Source of the DNA: DASYZQ01 sp035946175
Lineage (GTDB): Bacteria > Patescibacteriota > Saccharimonadia > Saccharimonadales > UBA4665
NCBI GenBank assembly: GCA_035946175.1
Contig: DASYZQ010000013.1
Span: forward strand, 1 to 27,678
DNA: 27,678 nucleotides
Reading direction: 5' to 3'
The notes below the pieces were generated by a model. It did no database searches. It was not told the DNA's origin and saw only the letters and a list, made by a program, of their open reading frames with translations. Position 1 is the stretch's first letter, and every line of letters begins with the position of its first letter. Positions 7,537-16,728 of this stretch are shown here, piece by piece. The position numbers were made by a program, and so were the translations under genes.

Positions 7537-8706
7537 ATGGAACTAGATATGAAACAGCTCGCCCTGGCCATAAAGGCCTTGGCTGAGGAAAAAAACTTAC
7601 CAGAGGATCTGGTTCGTGAAGTCGTAGAACAGGCACTAGCAGCCGCTTATCGGCGAGATTATGGTGAACGCGAACAGGAAATTCGCGTGACCATGAACCT
7701 TAATACTGGTGATGTTGACGCCTACGTTATGAAAGAGGTTGTAGATGATGTTGAAAATGCTGCTTACGAACTAAGTCTGCCTCAGGCACAACTGATCAAA
7801 AAAGATGCTAAGATCGGTGATTCTATTGAGGTACACGAGGAAGTCAAAAGCTTCGGCCGGGTGGCCGCCCAGACTGCCAAGCAGGTCATCCTGCAACGCC
7901 TACGCGAAGCCGAACGTGAGAATGTTATGACCGAGTACGAGGATAAGATTGATACGGTTATCAACGCATTAGTAAATCACGTCGAGGGCTCAGTTGTACG
8001 GGTTGATCTCGGCAAAGCCCAAGGCATTATGCCGCGCAGTGAACAGATCCAGGGCGAGCACTACTACCCCGGCCAAAGACTTAAAGTGTATCTGAAAGAT
8101 GTTGAACGGGGGCCCCGTGGCCCACAGCTAGTGGTTTCACGCGGGAACACCCAGTTTATAGAGTGGCTGTTCCGTTCTGAAGTGCCAGAAATGGAAAATG
8201 GTGCCGTAGAGATCAAAGGCATTGCCCGAGAGGCCGGCGTGCGGAGCAAAATAGCCGTGCATAGTACTGTGCCGGGCGTTGATCCCGTCGGCACCTTTGT
8301 CGGTGGCCACGGAACACGCGTCAATGCAGTGGTTAGTGAAATCGGCGAGCAAGAGAAAATAGACATCATCGTATGGGACGATGATCCGAAAACATATATC
8401 ATGCAAGCTCTGAGCCCTACCAGAGTCGCCAAGGTTGTCTTGGACAGTAAGGGGCATAAGGCAACAGTTATCGTACCGGAAGACCAGCTCAGCATCGCTA
8501 TCGGTAAAAGTGGCCAGAATGTCCGATTGGCTAGTAAACTAACCGGTTACGAACTTGACATCGAAGCTGAAAAAAAGAGCGTTGATACCCACAAGGAACC
8601 TGTCAAGGAAGCCGATGAATCGGCCAAGCCAGTAAGCCAAAAGCTCAAGAAAAAATCTGAGCTTGAGAACAGTTTGCTTGAAGCTATCGAAAAGCACGGC
8701 GACTAA
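7537..8706 (+). CDS. nusA: Transcription termination/antitermination protein NusA
   Basis: NusA binds RNA polymerase and nascent RNA and enhances pausing and hairpin termination. In the 389-residue protein the polymerase-binding N-terminal domain covers about 1-125, the S1 domain about 134-200, KH1 about 201-275 (REAGVRSKIAV and DPVGTFVGGHGTRVNAV) and KH2 about 280-345 (IAIGKSGQNVRLASKL). A 45-residue Lys/Glu-rich tail replaces the acidic repeats of enteric NusA. The start has a clear Shine-Dalgarno, AAAGGA at 7524-7529. The usual neighbours rimP and infB are absent; the gene stands alone before clpC. A terminator in its leader fits autoregulation by NusA. Confidence 0.97.
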   Translation: MELDMKQLALAIKALAEEKNLPEDLVREVVEQALAAAYRRDYGEREQEIRVTMNLNTGDVDAYVMKEVVDDVENAAYELSLPQAQLIKKDAKIGDSIEVHEEVKSFGRVAAQTAKQVILQRLREAERENVMTEYEDKIDTVINALVNHVEGSVVRVDLGKAQGIMPRSEQIQGEHYYPGQRLKVYLKDVERGPRGPQLVVSRGNTQFIEWLFRSEVPEMENGAVEIKGIAREAGVRSKIAVHSTVPGVDPVGTFVGGHGTRVNAVVSEIGEQEKIDIIVWDDDPKTYIMQALSPTRVAKVVLDSKGHKATVIVPEDQLSIAIGKSGQNVRLASKLTGYELDIEAEKKSVDTHKEPVKEADESAKPVSQKLKKKSELENSLLEAIEKHGD

Positions 8707-8732
8707 AAGTCACAGAGGTCGTATTTGCAAAA

Positions 8733-8759
8733 TTGGCACTCTTGACATGTGAGTGCCAA
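8733..8759 (+). promoter_or_regulatory. CIRCE-type HrcA operator before clpC
   Basis: TTGGCACTC, nine bases, GAGTGCCAA: a perfect 9 bp inverted repeat with the exact spacing of CIRCE (TTAGCACTC-N9-GAGTGCTAA). The two departures, one per arm, are complementary, so symmetry is kept. It overlaps the promoter -35, where a bound repressor would block polymerase. Confidence 0.85.
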
Positions 8760-8771
8760 TGAAGGTAGTAT
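8742..8771 (+). promoter_or_regulatory. clpC promoter embedded in CIRCE
   Basis: TTGACA at 8742-8747 lies in the CIRCE spacer. TAGTAT at 8766-8771 follows after 18 bases (TATAGA at 8769 is an alternative). The leader to clpC would be about 40 bases. Confidence 0.7.
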
Positions 8772-8801
8772 AGAAACTACAGACATGAAACATAAGCTTA
8801 G

Positions 8802-8819
8802 TAAGAAAGGTGGCAAGGA
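8802..8819 (+). promoter_or_regulatory. Two candidate ribosome binding sites for clpC
   Basis: AGAAAGGTGG (8803-8812) is well placed for the ATG at 8820. AAGGA (8815-8819) is better placed for the second in-frame ATG at 8826. The two starts differ by two residues. Confidence 0.55.
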
Positions 8820-11312
8820 ATGGCAATGATACCCAGCTCAGCTGACTTTCAGGAATTTCTCAACCATCTTACCAATAATGCGCTGCAGAGTTTAAAGCAT
8901 GCCGATAGCATTGCCCGAAGCTATGGTAGTGCTTACGTGGGCACTGAGCATTTACTGCTTGGGGTTTTGGCTCAGGATACCAGCATGGGAGCCAAGGCGC
9001 TCAGTAATGCCGGGGTGACTTTGGAAAGAGCCCGAATGGCTCTGAGTCTGACACCCAAAACCATGGTTATGAACCCAGCAAGCCCCCAAGGCGCCAAAGG
9101 TCTCAGTGAAACCGCCAAATTGACTCTTAAGATGGCCTACGACACCGCCCAAGACTATAACCAAGAATACTGTGGCACTGAGCATATTTTGCTGAGCATA
9201 CTGGGACAAAAAAACGCTCGGGCAACCGTACTATTACGAGATATGAACGTGGATATTGATTCGCTCACCAATGGGCTTGAGCAATTACTTAATCGCCAGC
9301 AATATAGTGGCGACCATTCGACCGGCCGCTCGAGAACAGCTCGCAAAGTCCGCAAAACTGCACTTGATTTCTTTAGTACCGACATGACAGCAGAGGCGCG
9401 ACTGGGTAAACTTGATCCAGTAGTCGGGCGTGAACAGCAAATCATGCGCGTAATCACTATCCTGAACCGCCGTACTAAAAACAACCCTGTCTTGATTGGG
9501 GAACCTGGAGTCGGTAAGACAGCCATCGTCGAGGGGCTCGCACAGCGAATTGTCAGTGAAGATGTTCCCGACAGCCTTCTGGACAAGCGAATTGTGCTGC
9601 TCGATCTGGCCGGCATGGTCGCCGGCACGAAATACCGTGGTGAATTCGAGGAACGACTTAAGCGCGTAATGGGTGAGTTGGAGCATGATAATAAAACGAT
9701 TGCTTTCATCGACGAAATGCATCTGCTGGTCGGCGCCGGAGCAGCCGAGGGAGCAATGGACGCTGGTAACATACTCAAACCTGCCCTGGCGCGTGGCAAA
9801 ATCCAGGTAATCGGTGCTACAACCACTGACGAATATACTAAACACATCGAGAAAGATGCTGCTCTGGAACGAAGGTTCCAACCAGTACAGGTGCCCGAGT
9901 CTACCGTACCGGAGACTTTAGCTATCTTGAAGGGGCTACGTAAGCACTACGAATCATTCCACGGCGTCAAGGTCCGTGACGAGGTACTCAGCGATATTGT
10001 GAATCTTGCCAAACGCTATGTCCAGGACCGATATATGCCGGATAAGGCTATCGATCTGCTTGACGAAACTGCTGCTCATCTACGCGTCATTCAACCGACC
10101 GCGTCACCTGAAGCACGTAAACTCCAGAAGGAACTCAAGATAGTCAATGCTCGTATTGAAGAGGCGGTAGAGGCTCAGGACTATGAGCGAGCTGCCCGCG
10201 AAAAACAACGGGCCAGCCAAATCAACGAGGCACTGGCACGGCTACAGGCAGCACCAAAGCAAAGTAAGCGTCTCATGATGAATGAAGAGGATGTGGCTGA
10301 TGTAGTGTCGCGAATGACCGGCATCCCTGTGAAAAAGGTTATCCGCTCGGAAGCAAAGTATCTGCTGAACCTGGAGAAGGCGCTCGGTCAGCATATCATA
10401 GGACAAGACGAAGCAGTGGAAGCTGTGGCTAAGTCGGTCCGGCGCAATCGCTCCGGGATTTCTAGTGCCAATCGGCCGATCGGCTCCTTTATTTTTCTTG
10501 GACCAACCGGTGTAGGTAAGACCGAGCTGGCGCGTGTGTTGGCGCGAGAATTCTTCGGCTCGGAAGATGCACTTATTAAGATAGATATGAGTGAGTTCAG
10601 CGAACATCACACCGTAGCACGCTTGGTTGGTGCGCCAGCTGGTTATGTGGGCTATGATGCTGGTGGCGATCTGACAGATAAAGTACGCCGTCACCCGTAT
10701 AGCCTGATCCTCTTCGACGAAATTGAAAAAGCCCATCCGGATCTGTTCAATATGCTGCTGCAAATCCTGGAAGACGGTACTTTGACGGATGCCAAAGGCC
10801 GCCGAATTGACTTCACCAATACCATTGTTATCATGACCAGCAATATCGGCGCCGAGAAACTCCAGCAAGAGGCCAGTCTTGGCTTTCATGTAGCCCGGAC
10901 GAGCAATGTCTCTGATTTGGATGAGCTGCACGAACGGAATAGGGACAAAGTCATGGATGAACTGAAAAAAACGATGCGTCCGGAACTCATTAATCGCATC
11001 GATACGGTTTTGGTATTCCGGGCACTGACTAAGAAAAACATCCTACACATCATTGATCTGCAAATCGATGAATTGCGTGAGCGACTGCGGAAGCGGGGGC
11101 TCGGTGTCCAGTTGACCACCCCTGCACGGAACTATCTACTTAAACGCGGTTTTGATGCCCGTAACGGAGTGCGGCCGCTTCGTCGCCTTATCCAGGACAC
11201 TATTGAGGACCGTATTGCCACAGGTTTACTTGATGGGGAATATCGCAAAGGAGATATCGTGCAGGTCGGCTGCGCTGCCGATGCGCTCACTTACACAACC
11301 CAGAGCGAGTAG
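8820..11312 (+). CDS. clpC: ClpC-type AAA+ unfoldase subunit of the Clp protease
   Basis: ClpC unfolds damaged or tagged proteins and feeds them to ClpP. The 830 residues are in the ClpC order: double Clp_N repeat (about 10-155), first AAA+ module with Walker A GEPGVGKT (227-234) and Walker B IAFIDE (294-299), a UVR motif near 444-470 typical of ClpC rather than ClpA or ClpB, then the second AAA+ module with GPTGVGKT (561-568) and LILFDE (629-634). The ClpP-docking loop reads LGF at 687-689, so it should partner ClpP and is not a disaggregase. Control by HrcA is predicted from the CIRCE element upstream; ClpC is more often under CtsR in Firmicutes. radA follows 36 bases later. Confidence 0.96.
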   Translation: MAMIPSSADFQEFLNHLTNNALQSLKHADSIARSYGSAYVGTEHLLLGVLAQDTSMGAKALSNAGVTLERARMALSLTPKTMVMNPASPQGAKGLSETAKLTLKMAYDTAQDYNQEYCGTEHILLSILGQKNARATVLLRDMNVDIDSLTNGLEQLLNRQQYSGDHSTGRSRTARKVRKTALDFFSTDMTAEARLGKLDPVVGREQQIMRVITILNRRTKNNPVLIGEPGVGKTAIVEGLAQRIVSEDVPDSLLDKRIVLLDLAGMVAGTKYRGEFEERLKRVMGELEHDNKTIAFIDEMHLLVGAGAAEGAMDAGNILKPALARGKIQVIGATTTDEYTKHIEKDAALERRFQPVQVPESTVPETLAILKGLRKHYESFHGVKVRDEVLSDIVNLAKRYVQDRYMPDKAIDLLDETAAHLRVIQPTASPEARKLQKELKIVNARIEEAVEAQDYERAAREKQRASQINEALARLQAAPKQSKRLMMNEEDVADVVSRMTGIPVKKVIRSEAKYLLNLEKALGQHIIGQDEAVEAVAKSVRRNRSGISSANRPIGSFIFLGPTGVGKTELARVLAREFFGSEDALIKIDMSEFSEHHTVARLVGAPAGYVGYDAGGDLTDKVRRHPYSLILFDEIEKAHPDLFNMLLQILEDGTLTDAKGRRIDFTNTIVIMTSNIGAEKLQQEASLGFHVARTSNVSDLDELHERNRDKVMDELKKTMRPELINRIDTVLVFRALTKKNILHIIDLQIDELRERLRKRGLGVQLTTPARNYLLKRGFDARNGVRPLRRLIQDTIEDRIATGLLDGEYRKGDIVQVGCAADALTYTTQSE

Positions 11313-11333
11313 GGAACCGTATGGCGGTGGGTG

Positions 11334-11339
11334 TACAAT
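11334..11339 (+). promoter_or_regulatory. -10 box before radA
   Basis: TACAAT ends nine bases before the radA ATG at 11349; no matching -35 is evident. It may give an almost leaderless radA transcript independent of clpC. Confidence 0.35.
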
Positions 11340-11348
11340 AAAAAACGT

Positions 11349-12704
11349 ATGGCAAAAACGACCATTCGCTATGTCTGCGGCGCATGTGGTGCAATAAGTC
11401 TCAGCTGGTCGGGTAAATGCCAGCAGTGTGGCAATTGGAATACGCTTCAGGAAGAGGTTGTCCCTGATGTCAGCGATGATGGTTTGCCATTGCTAGGTAA
11501 GTCGCTGACGCCTGCCTCAGTTAGTAAACTGATTCATCGTGATCAAAGGCGATTGGCCAGTGGTTGGGCTGACGTCGACCAGGTGCTCGGCGGCGGTTTT
11601 GTGGCTGGCAGTATTACCTTAATCGCCGGCGAACCCGGCATCGGCAAGAGTACCTTGCTACTGCAGCTGGCCGACGCCGTAGCAGCACATCATTCCGTGC
11701 TGTATGTGAGTGGCGAGGAATCAGCCCACCAGGTTGGCTTACGTGCAGCCCGGCTTACTGCTCAAGCAAAGCAGCTACAGCTAGCGACCAGTAATAGTGC
11801 CGACGACATTGCAGCCACTATTAGTAGTCGAGCGTATGAGCTGGTCGTAATTGATTCTATTCAAACCGTCGCCACACAGTCGATCGGCTCAGGAGCGGGC
11901 AGTATTTCGCAGATCACCAGCAGCACACAGGCTATTTTAACGGCAGCCAAGGCCAGCAATGTGGCGGCAGTGCTGGTAGGCCATGTCACCAAGGAAGGCG
12001 CGATTGCAGGGCCAAAGGTGCTTGAGCATGTAGTCGACGTGGTGCTGCAACTGGAAGGTGACCGCTATGGCGGTCTTAAGGTCCTGCGCGCCACGAAGAA
12101 CCGCTTCGGGCCGACAACTGAGGCAGGTATATTTGAAATGGCAGAGCAGGGGCTACGGACTGTAGAGAATCCATCTGCTGCACTATTGGCCGAGCGCCAA
12201 ATAACTGATGGCTCAGTTGTATTGGCCACTCTGGAGGGTTCACGACCCCTACTAGTCGAGATACAGGCTCTCGTAAATAAGACAAGCTATGGCTACCCAA
12301 AGCGGGCGGCTAGCGGGATTGATCTCAGTAGGCTCAACCTATTGGTAGCTATGCTGGAACGGCGTACGAAACTGCGGCTCAGCGATCAGGATATCTATAT
12401 AAATTGTGTTGGGGGTATGCGGATTACCGAGCCAGCCGCCGATCTCGCTATTTGCTTGGCGATCGGCTCAGCCACCAAGGCAATGCTTCTGAAGACCAAC
12501 GCTGTGGTATTTGGCGAGGTAGGGCTGTCTGGCGAAATTCGTCACGTCCCCTTCATGGAGAAGAGGGTTGCCGAGGCCAAGAAGCTCGGTTTTGCTGCAG
12601 CCATTGGCCCACTTCCTGCCAAGGAAGATAAAAAGTTAGCCGGTTTTGTGCTTGGCGTACGCGACGTACGCTCGGCGCTCAACCAATTTCTGACAAAGGA
12701 GTAA
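11349..12704 (+). CDS. radA: DNA repair protein RadA (Sms)
   Basis: RadA is a RecA-like ATPase/helicase that drives branch migration in recombination and repair. Counting from the ATG at 11349, a C4 zinc finger uses C10, C13, C24 and C27. Walker A GEPGIGKST is at 94-102, the RadA-specific KNRFG motif at 250-254, and the rest is the Lon-protease-like domain that forms the hexamer scaffold. At 451 residues it is normal length. An in-frame GTG at 11331 would add six residues but falls on the -10 box; MAKTTIRYVCGACG is the typical family start. The PIN-TRAM gene follows 7 bases later with its own Shine-Dalgarno, so the two probably share a transcript, as radA and yacL-type genes do elsewhere. Confidence 0.95.
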   Translation: MAKTTIRYVCGACGAISLSWSGKCQQCGNWNTLQEEVVPDVSDDGLPLLGKSLTPASVSKLIHRDQRRLASGWADVDQVLGGGFVAGSITLIAGEPGIGKSTLLLQLADAVAAHHSVLYVSGEESAHQVGLRAARLTAQAKQLQLATSNSADDIAATISSRAYELVVIDSIQTVATQSIGSGAGSISQITSSTQAILTAAKASNVAAVLVGHVTKEGAIAGPKVLEHVVDVVLQLEGDRYGGLKVLRATKNRFGPTTEAGIFEMAEQGLRTVENPSAALLAERQITDGSVVLATLEGSRPLLVEIQALVNKTSYGYPKRAASGIDLSRLNLLVAMLERRTKLRLSDQDIYINCVGGMRITEPAADLAICLAIGSATKAMLLKTNAVVFGEVGLSGEIRHVPFMEKRVAEAKKLGFAAAIGPLPAKEDKKLAGFVLGVRDVRSALNQFLTKE

Positions 12705-12711
12705 AAAATAA

Positions 12712-13686
12712 ATGCTGCAATTCATTGAAATTATCCTGCTGCTTATTATTGGATGGCTGGTATTGGCACAAAGACCTGGTGGCGTCCGCAGTCTGCTCGG
12801 CAGGCAGAAACGGATTATTGTGGATAGCTGTGCCTTGATTGACGGGCGAATCATTGAAATCGTCAAGAGCGGCTTTATTGCCGACCAGATAACAATTCCT
12901 CAATTTATTGTAAACGAGCTGCAATTGCTTGCTGACGGCAGTGACTCGCATAAGCGGGAACGGGCTCGTTTTGGGTTAGATATCGTACGGGAGTTACAGG
13001 ATATAGCACCGACCCAAGTGAGCATCGACCACAATATGATCCCGGCTATACCCACTAACGATGACAAACTTATAGTGCTTGCTAAAAAGCGCTACGCCCA
13101 GCTCTATACTACCGACTACAACCTTGCTAAAGTGGCATCTATTGAAGGTGTCAGTGTGTTGAATGTTAATGAATTGGCACAGAGTTTGCGCCCAGCGACA
13201 CTGCCTGGCGAGGTCCTGAATATTAAGATTCTGCAAAGAGGTACCAATCGTGATCAAGGTGTTGGCTATCTAGACGATGGCACCATGATCGTTGTTGATG
13301 CTGCGGCACACCTGGTAGGCAAAACGGTTCCAGTGACCGTCACCAGGATGCATCAAACAGTAGCCGGCAAGATGGTCTTTGGACATGCTAAAGATGCTAA
13401 TAGTGCAAAAGTTGAACGGACTCCACGAGAGGAGCGAAAGTTATCGACAAAAACCCCGTACCGGCTACTCAACAGATCCGGAAAAAAACCTATGGCTCTC
13501 TTGCTGCCAGAGCCCGGCTTCTGCGGCCATCACGAACTCGTATCTCATCTTAATTCGGATAGTGTTTTGAAAATGAGTCGTGAGCGTACAGTCTCAAATC
13601 ACTCTCAACTAGATCAGTCTAGTGGCCGGTACCACCGTTATTACCATCGTTACCGTTATTGTTGTTTTGAGTCGTATTGTTGGTAG
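12712..13686 (+). CDS. Membrane-anchored PIN-TRAM domain protein (YacL-like), C-terminus doubtful
   Basis: This is a putative metal-dependent RNase of the PIN superfamily with a TRAM RNA-binding domain. A membrane helix lies at residues 3-19. The PIN domain has its acidic residues at D38 and D44 (VDSCALIDGR), E69, D117/D118 (NDDK) and D135 (TTDYN). TRAM covers about 162-224, ending KMVFGHA. AAAGGAGT at 12696-12703 supports the ATG. The tail beyond about 228 looks untrustworthy: it runs 68 bases into the convergent PBP gene and ends in an odd Tyr/Arg/Cys-rich stretch. After A7 at 13482-13488, the -1 frame gives a basic tail (TYGSLAARARLL and on) and stops at 13551-13553, clear of the PBP gene. 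A frameshift or base error there is likely. Confidence 0.85.
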   Translation: MLQFIEIILLLIIGWLVLAQRPGGVRSLLGRQKRIIVDSCALIDGRIIEIVKSGFIADQITIPQFIVNELQLLADGSDSHKRERARFGLDIVRELQDIAPTQVSIDHNMIPAIPTNDDKLIVLAKKRYAQLYTTDYNLAKVASIEGVSVLNVNELAQSLRPATLPGEVLNIKILQRGTNRDQGVGYLDDGTMIVVDAAAHLVGKTVPVTVTRMHQTVAGKMVFGHAKDANSAKVERTPREERKLSTKTPYRLLNRSGKKPMALLLPEPGFCGHHELVSHLNSDSVLKMSRERTVSNHSQLDQSSGRYHRYYHRYRYCCFESYCW

Positions 13687-16537
13687 TTGTTGTCGTGGCT
13701 GTTGTTGCTGACGACGTAGTGCTATAAAGGACGCTGTCGACCACCTGAGCGGTTATGGAATCACCGCTCTTTACGTTGTTGACGCTGATGGTTGTCGTAT
13801 ATGGACTGCTAGCATTCTGCGGGATGCTGACAGTCTGAATGTTGTTATTATTGTCCAGCAACGAAATGGAGCCGGCCGGAGAAGACGTGTAGGAACCACC
13901 TGACAGCACATGGGTACCTTGAGTGACGGTGACCGTAAAGTCACACTTTCCGGTGTCATCACAAGATACTTCAGTGACCGTTATGGCAGGAAGCGAGTCG
14001 TTGCAGTTGTGGACATTGTCTGCCCCGCCAGCAGCACTGGCAGCGTTACTATTGCCATAGAAAATATCTATGGAGTATATGTTGGCGCTGTTATTACCCT
14101 GTGATTTCTTAGCGAGCGGTGGCGTACAGGAAGTGGCAAGCATATTAGATACCAGATCAATTGTCTCATTACCCCCAGCATTTTTGGGTGGCACATACCA
14201 TGACGGGTAGATATCTGTACTTGGACTCGGTTCTTCTGAGCCGATACCGATGTGGTTGCTGATAACATACGCCGGCAATGTTTTAATATCCGATGGCTGG
14301 GTCCAGTTGACAGGTGATTCGTGCAAGTAATCGGTAGCTTCTTGTACCATCGTTCTCGTCAGCGGCTCCGTCATATATTCCATTGCGCCACCAGTCATAG
14401 CAACGTTGCGGGTATGGTAGCCGACCCAGCTGACATCAGCCCATTGGGTTGTCCAGCCGGTCATGAGCCCATCAAAATCATTGTTGGTGGTACCAGTCTT
14501 AACAGCGACGTCCCAACCGTTATATCGCTCCCACTTGTAACCTCCTCTATTGAGCTGCGTACAGGTATATGTGGAACAGCTACCAGGCAAATAGGTGGAC
14601 CGAGGGTCTGAGAGCATATTATCGACAATATAGGCGGCATCAGTACGGACAACCTGTGTTGGTGCAGGTTGCGTCCATTGATACACTGTCTTATTTGAAG
14701 AATCGGTAATCTTTAGGATGAATGTTTCTGGGATGGCTTGTCCGAGTCTGCCAAGTGTGGAGTCACCATTAACATGATTAATGAGGGTTAGATAGGCACC
14801 GTCACCAATAGCTGATGCTCCATAACAAGGTGAGGTTTGGGTAAGAGTCGTATCGCTGTAACAATTATAGGCGTGCGGAGCAGCCATCATAGCATCAGCC
14901 GTCTGAATGACTTTGCCGGTGCCGATGGTTAGCATGGCCTTAACAGCTGGCACATTCCGTGATCCGCCTATTGCATAGCGCAATGTTTCGGGACCGGGGA
15001 ACCTGTTGTCGTAGTCGTACAAGAAAGGTTGAGTGCCGCCCGGACAAGGCGGTGACCCAGGTGTGTATGGGTCATAGGGGCAGGTACCGCTATATCCAGA
15101 CAGTGGGCCTTTGCTATCGTACAGAACTGAACCAGCACCAGCGTTTGTCGAATCGTTAATTAGTGACGTGTAATCGTACGGCTTAAAACTTGATCCGGGA
15201 GACACCTGGACACTGGCCGCAAAATTCAGTTGTCCGTAAGTCGGATTGTTGAAGTCGACACCGCCGACGAGGGCTTCAATCTGGCCCGTCGGTACATTCT
15301 CTAGAACAGTTGCTTCTTCATCGCCCCGGTAACGCTCTACATTGGGCAGGTTATTAGCAACTGCTGTCTCTGCATCATGTTGCAGATTCACATCAAGTGT
15401 AGTGATAATTTTCCAGCCCCCGCGTTTAACGGTTGATTCACCATACTTGCTTTCCAGCTGCTGCTTAGCAGCCAGCACAAAGTATGGTGCCTGGATACCC
15501 TGATACTTCGACTCCAGTGGTTGGATCTGGCTGAGAACGTCGGTATTTTCAGCATCTGTCGCCTGGGCCTGAGTGATCATATGCTGTGAGACCATCTGCT
15601 GCAGGATGTAATCATAGCGAGCCAGGAATGCCGTCTTATCGAAATAGTCGCTGTATGGCGAGTAGAGGCTCGGCGCCTTGGGCATGGTTGCCAGAAAAGC
15701 AGCTTGGGCAAGTGTTAGCTGACTGGCGTCCTCATGGAAATAATCGTTGGCGGCCGCCTCAACACCGTTTTCAACGCCCCCGTAAGGAGCTATATTCAGA
15801 TACGCTGTCAAGATATCTGACTTTGAATACTCTCTGCCAACCTCAACTGCCAAAATGATCTCTTTGATCTTGCGGCCGATCGTTTCGACACCGATCCAGT
15901 TCTCATTCAGCTTGACAAGCTGCTGGGTGATCGTCGATCCCCCTTGCAGACCGCTGCCACTGCTATGGTGCAGGAAGTCGTCATAAGCTGCCCGGGCAAT
16001 CGACTTGACATTAAAGGCGCCTTCATTATAAAAATTCTTGTCTTCGGTTGCTACTGTAGCATCACGCATATAGTTGGATTGTTGGTTGCCAGGAATAGGA
16101 ATACGCTTGACCGCGCTATAGTCCTGCCAGAGGACCACTTTGCCTGTCCGATCGTAATATGTGATGCTACCGCCGAGATTGTCACCGGATATATCCTTAA
16201 TGTTGGGGAGATCCTTGCGATAGTACGCAAATAAACCGACCATAAAGATGGAGCCGGCTATGATACAGAAGCCGATAATTTTAAGGGCCATAAGCCCACC
16301 CTGGCGGCTAAACCAATACCGATAAAGCTCTTTCGGACGTAGGCGATAGAGAAGCCGTTTCCATGGATCCCGTGGCAGCCGGCTTAAATAGACAGCCTTG
16401 CGGCGCTGTCGAGCATCCCGCCGGGCCCGTATGCGACTAGTCAGGCTACTGTTGAGCTTTATAGTGTTGCCTGTTTTTGAAGTAACGGTCTTAGCAGTCG
16501 GCCGACGTCGTGGCGTCCCTTTTCTGAGATCACTCAT
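13619..16537 (-). CDS. Class A penicillin-binding protein (transglycosylase/transpeptidase)
   Basis: A bifunctional peptidoglycan synthase of 972 residues. An Arg-rich cytoplasmic segment (1-80) precedes one membrane helix (about 83-106). The GT51 domain has catalytic E165 in VATEDKNFY and the QGGSTITQQLVKL motif (198-210). The transpeptidase domain has the active-site SSFK with S449 and K452, SRN at 526-528 and KTGTTN at 680-685, so all three penicillin-binding motifs are intact. After about residue 830 comes a beta-rich, possibly Ig-like region and a Thr/Asn/Gly tail suited to an exposed flexible end. A TGC-extended -10 lies 42 bases upstream. Cysteine pairs such as C486/C498 and C654/C659 are extracellular and could form disulfides. 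Confidence 0.95.
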   Translation of the reverse strand: MSDLRKGTPRRRPTAKTVTSKTGNTIKLNSSLTSRIRARRDARQRRKAVYLSRLPRDPWKRLLYRLRPKELYRYWFSRQGGLMALKIIGFCIIAGSIFMVGLFAYYRKDLPNIKDISGDNLGGSITYYDRTGKVVLWQDYSAVKRIPIPGNQQSNYMRDATVATEDKNFYNEGAFNVKSIARAAYDDFLHHSSGSGLQGGSTITQQLVKLNENWIGVETIGRKIKEIILAVEVGREYSKSDILTAYLNIAPYGGVENGVEAAANDYFHEDASQLTLAQAAFLATMPKAPSLYSPYSDYFDKTAFLARYDYILQQMVSQHMITQAQATDAENTDVLSQIQPLESKYQGIQAPYFVLAAKQQLESKYGESTVKRGGWKIITTLDVNLQHDAETAVANNLPNVERYRGDEEATVLENVPTGQIEALVGGVDFNNPTYGQLNFAASVQVSPGSSFKPYDYTSLINDSTNAGAGSVLYDSKGPLSGYSGTCPYDPYTPGSPPCPGGTQPFLYDYDNRFPGPETLRYAIGGSRNVPAVKAMLTIGTGKVIQTADAMMAAPHAYNCYSDTTLTQTSPCYGASAIGDGAYLTLINHVNGDSTLGRLGQAIPETFILKITDSSNKTVYQWTQPAPTQVVRTDAAYIVDNMLSDPRSTYLPGSCSTYTCTQLNRGGYKWERYNGWDVAVKTGTTNNDFDGLMTGWTTQWADVSWVGYHTRNVAMTGGAMEYMTEPLTRTMVQEATDYLHESPVNWTQPSDIKTLPAYVISNHIGIGSEEPSPSTDIYPSWYVPPKNAGGNETIDLVSNMLATSCTPPLAKKSQGNNSANIYSIDIFYGNSNAASAAGGADNVHNCNDSLPAITVTEVSCDDTGKCDFTVTVTQGTHVLSGGSYTSSPAGSISLLDNNNNIQTVSIPQNASSPYTTTISVNNVKSGDSITAQVVDSVLYSTTSSATTATTTTTNNTTQNNNNGNDGNNGGTGH

Positions 16538-16578
16538 CAGATTCCCATTTGCTCCCTTGGCTGGTTATCTTGATAAAT

Positions 16579-16609
16579 AGTATAGCAAATGCACCAGTCG
16601 GTCTGGCAA
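16579..16609 (-). promoter_or_regulatory. Promoter of the PBP gene
   Basis: On the minus strand TTGCCA (16604-16609), a 19-base spacer, then TATACT (16579-16584) preceded by TGC, an extended -10. The tyrS gene is read the other way from the same gap, where TATACT at 16651-16656 and TACAAT at 16708-16713 are possible -10 boxes. Confidence 0.6.
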
Positions 16610-16728
16610 TACTAAAGCGCAGGCAATTTAAGTTAACCTCCAGTATGCGCTATACTACATCTTAGGCAACATTACAAAATCCTTAAAGCAGGGCGAAATT
16701 GCCGTCCTACAATTTAGAAAGTTGAGAA

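Noticed and set aside
9155..9847. 230-residue minus-strand frame inside clpC
   Set aside because: Antisense shadow of the strongly conserved first AAA+ module, Ser/Arg-rich with no domain.
10242..10931. 229-residue minus-strand frame inside clpC
   Set aside because: Antisense shadow of the second AAA+ module; no start signals or recognisable domain.
11331..11348. GTG start giving RadA six more residues
   Set aside because: It overlaps the TACAAT -10 box, has no Shine-Dalgarno, and the family normally starts at MAK.
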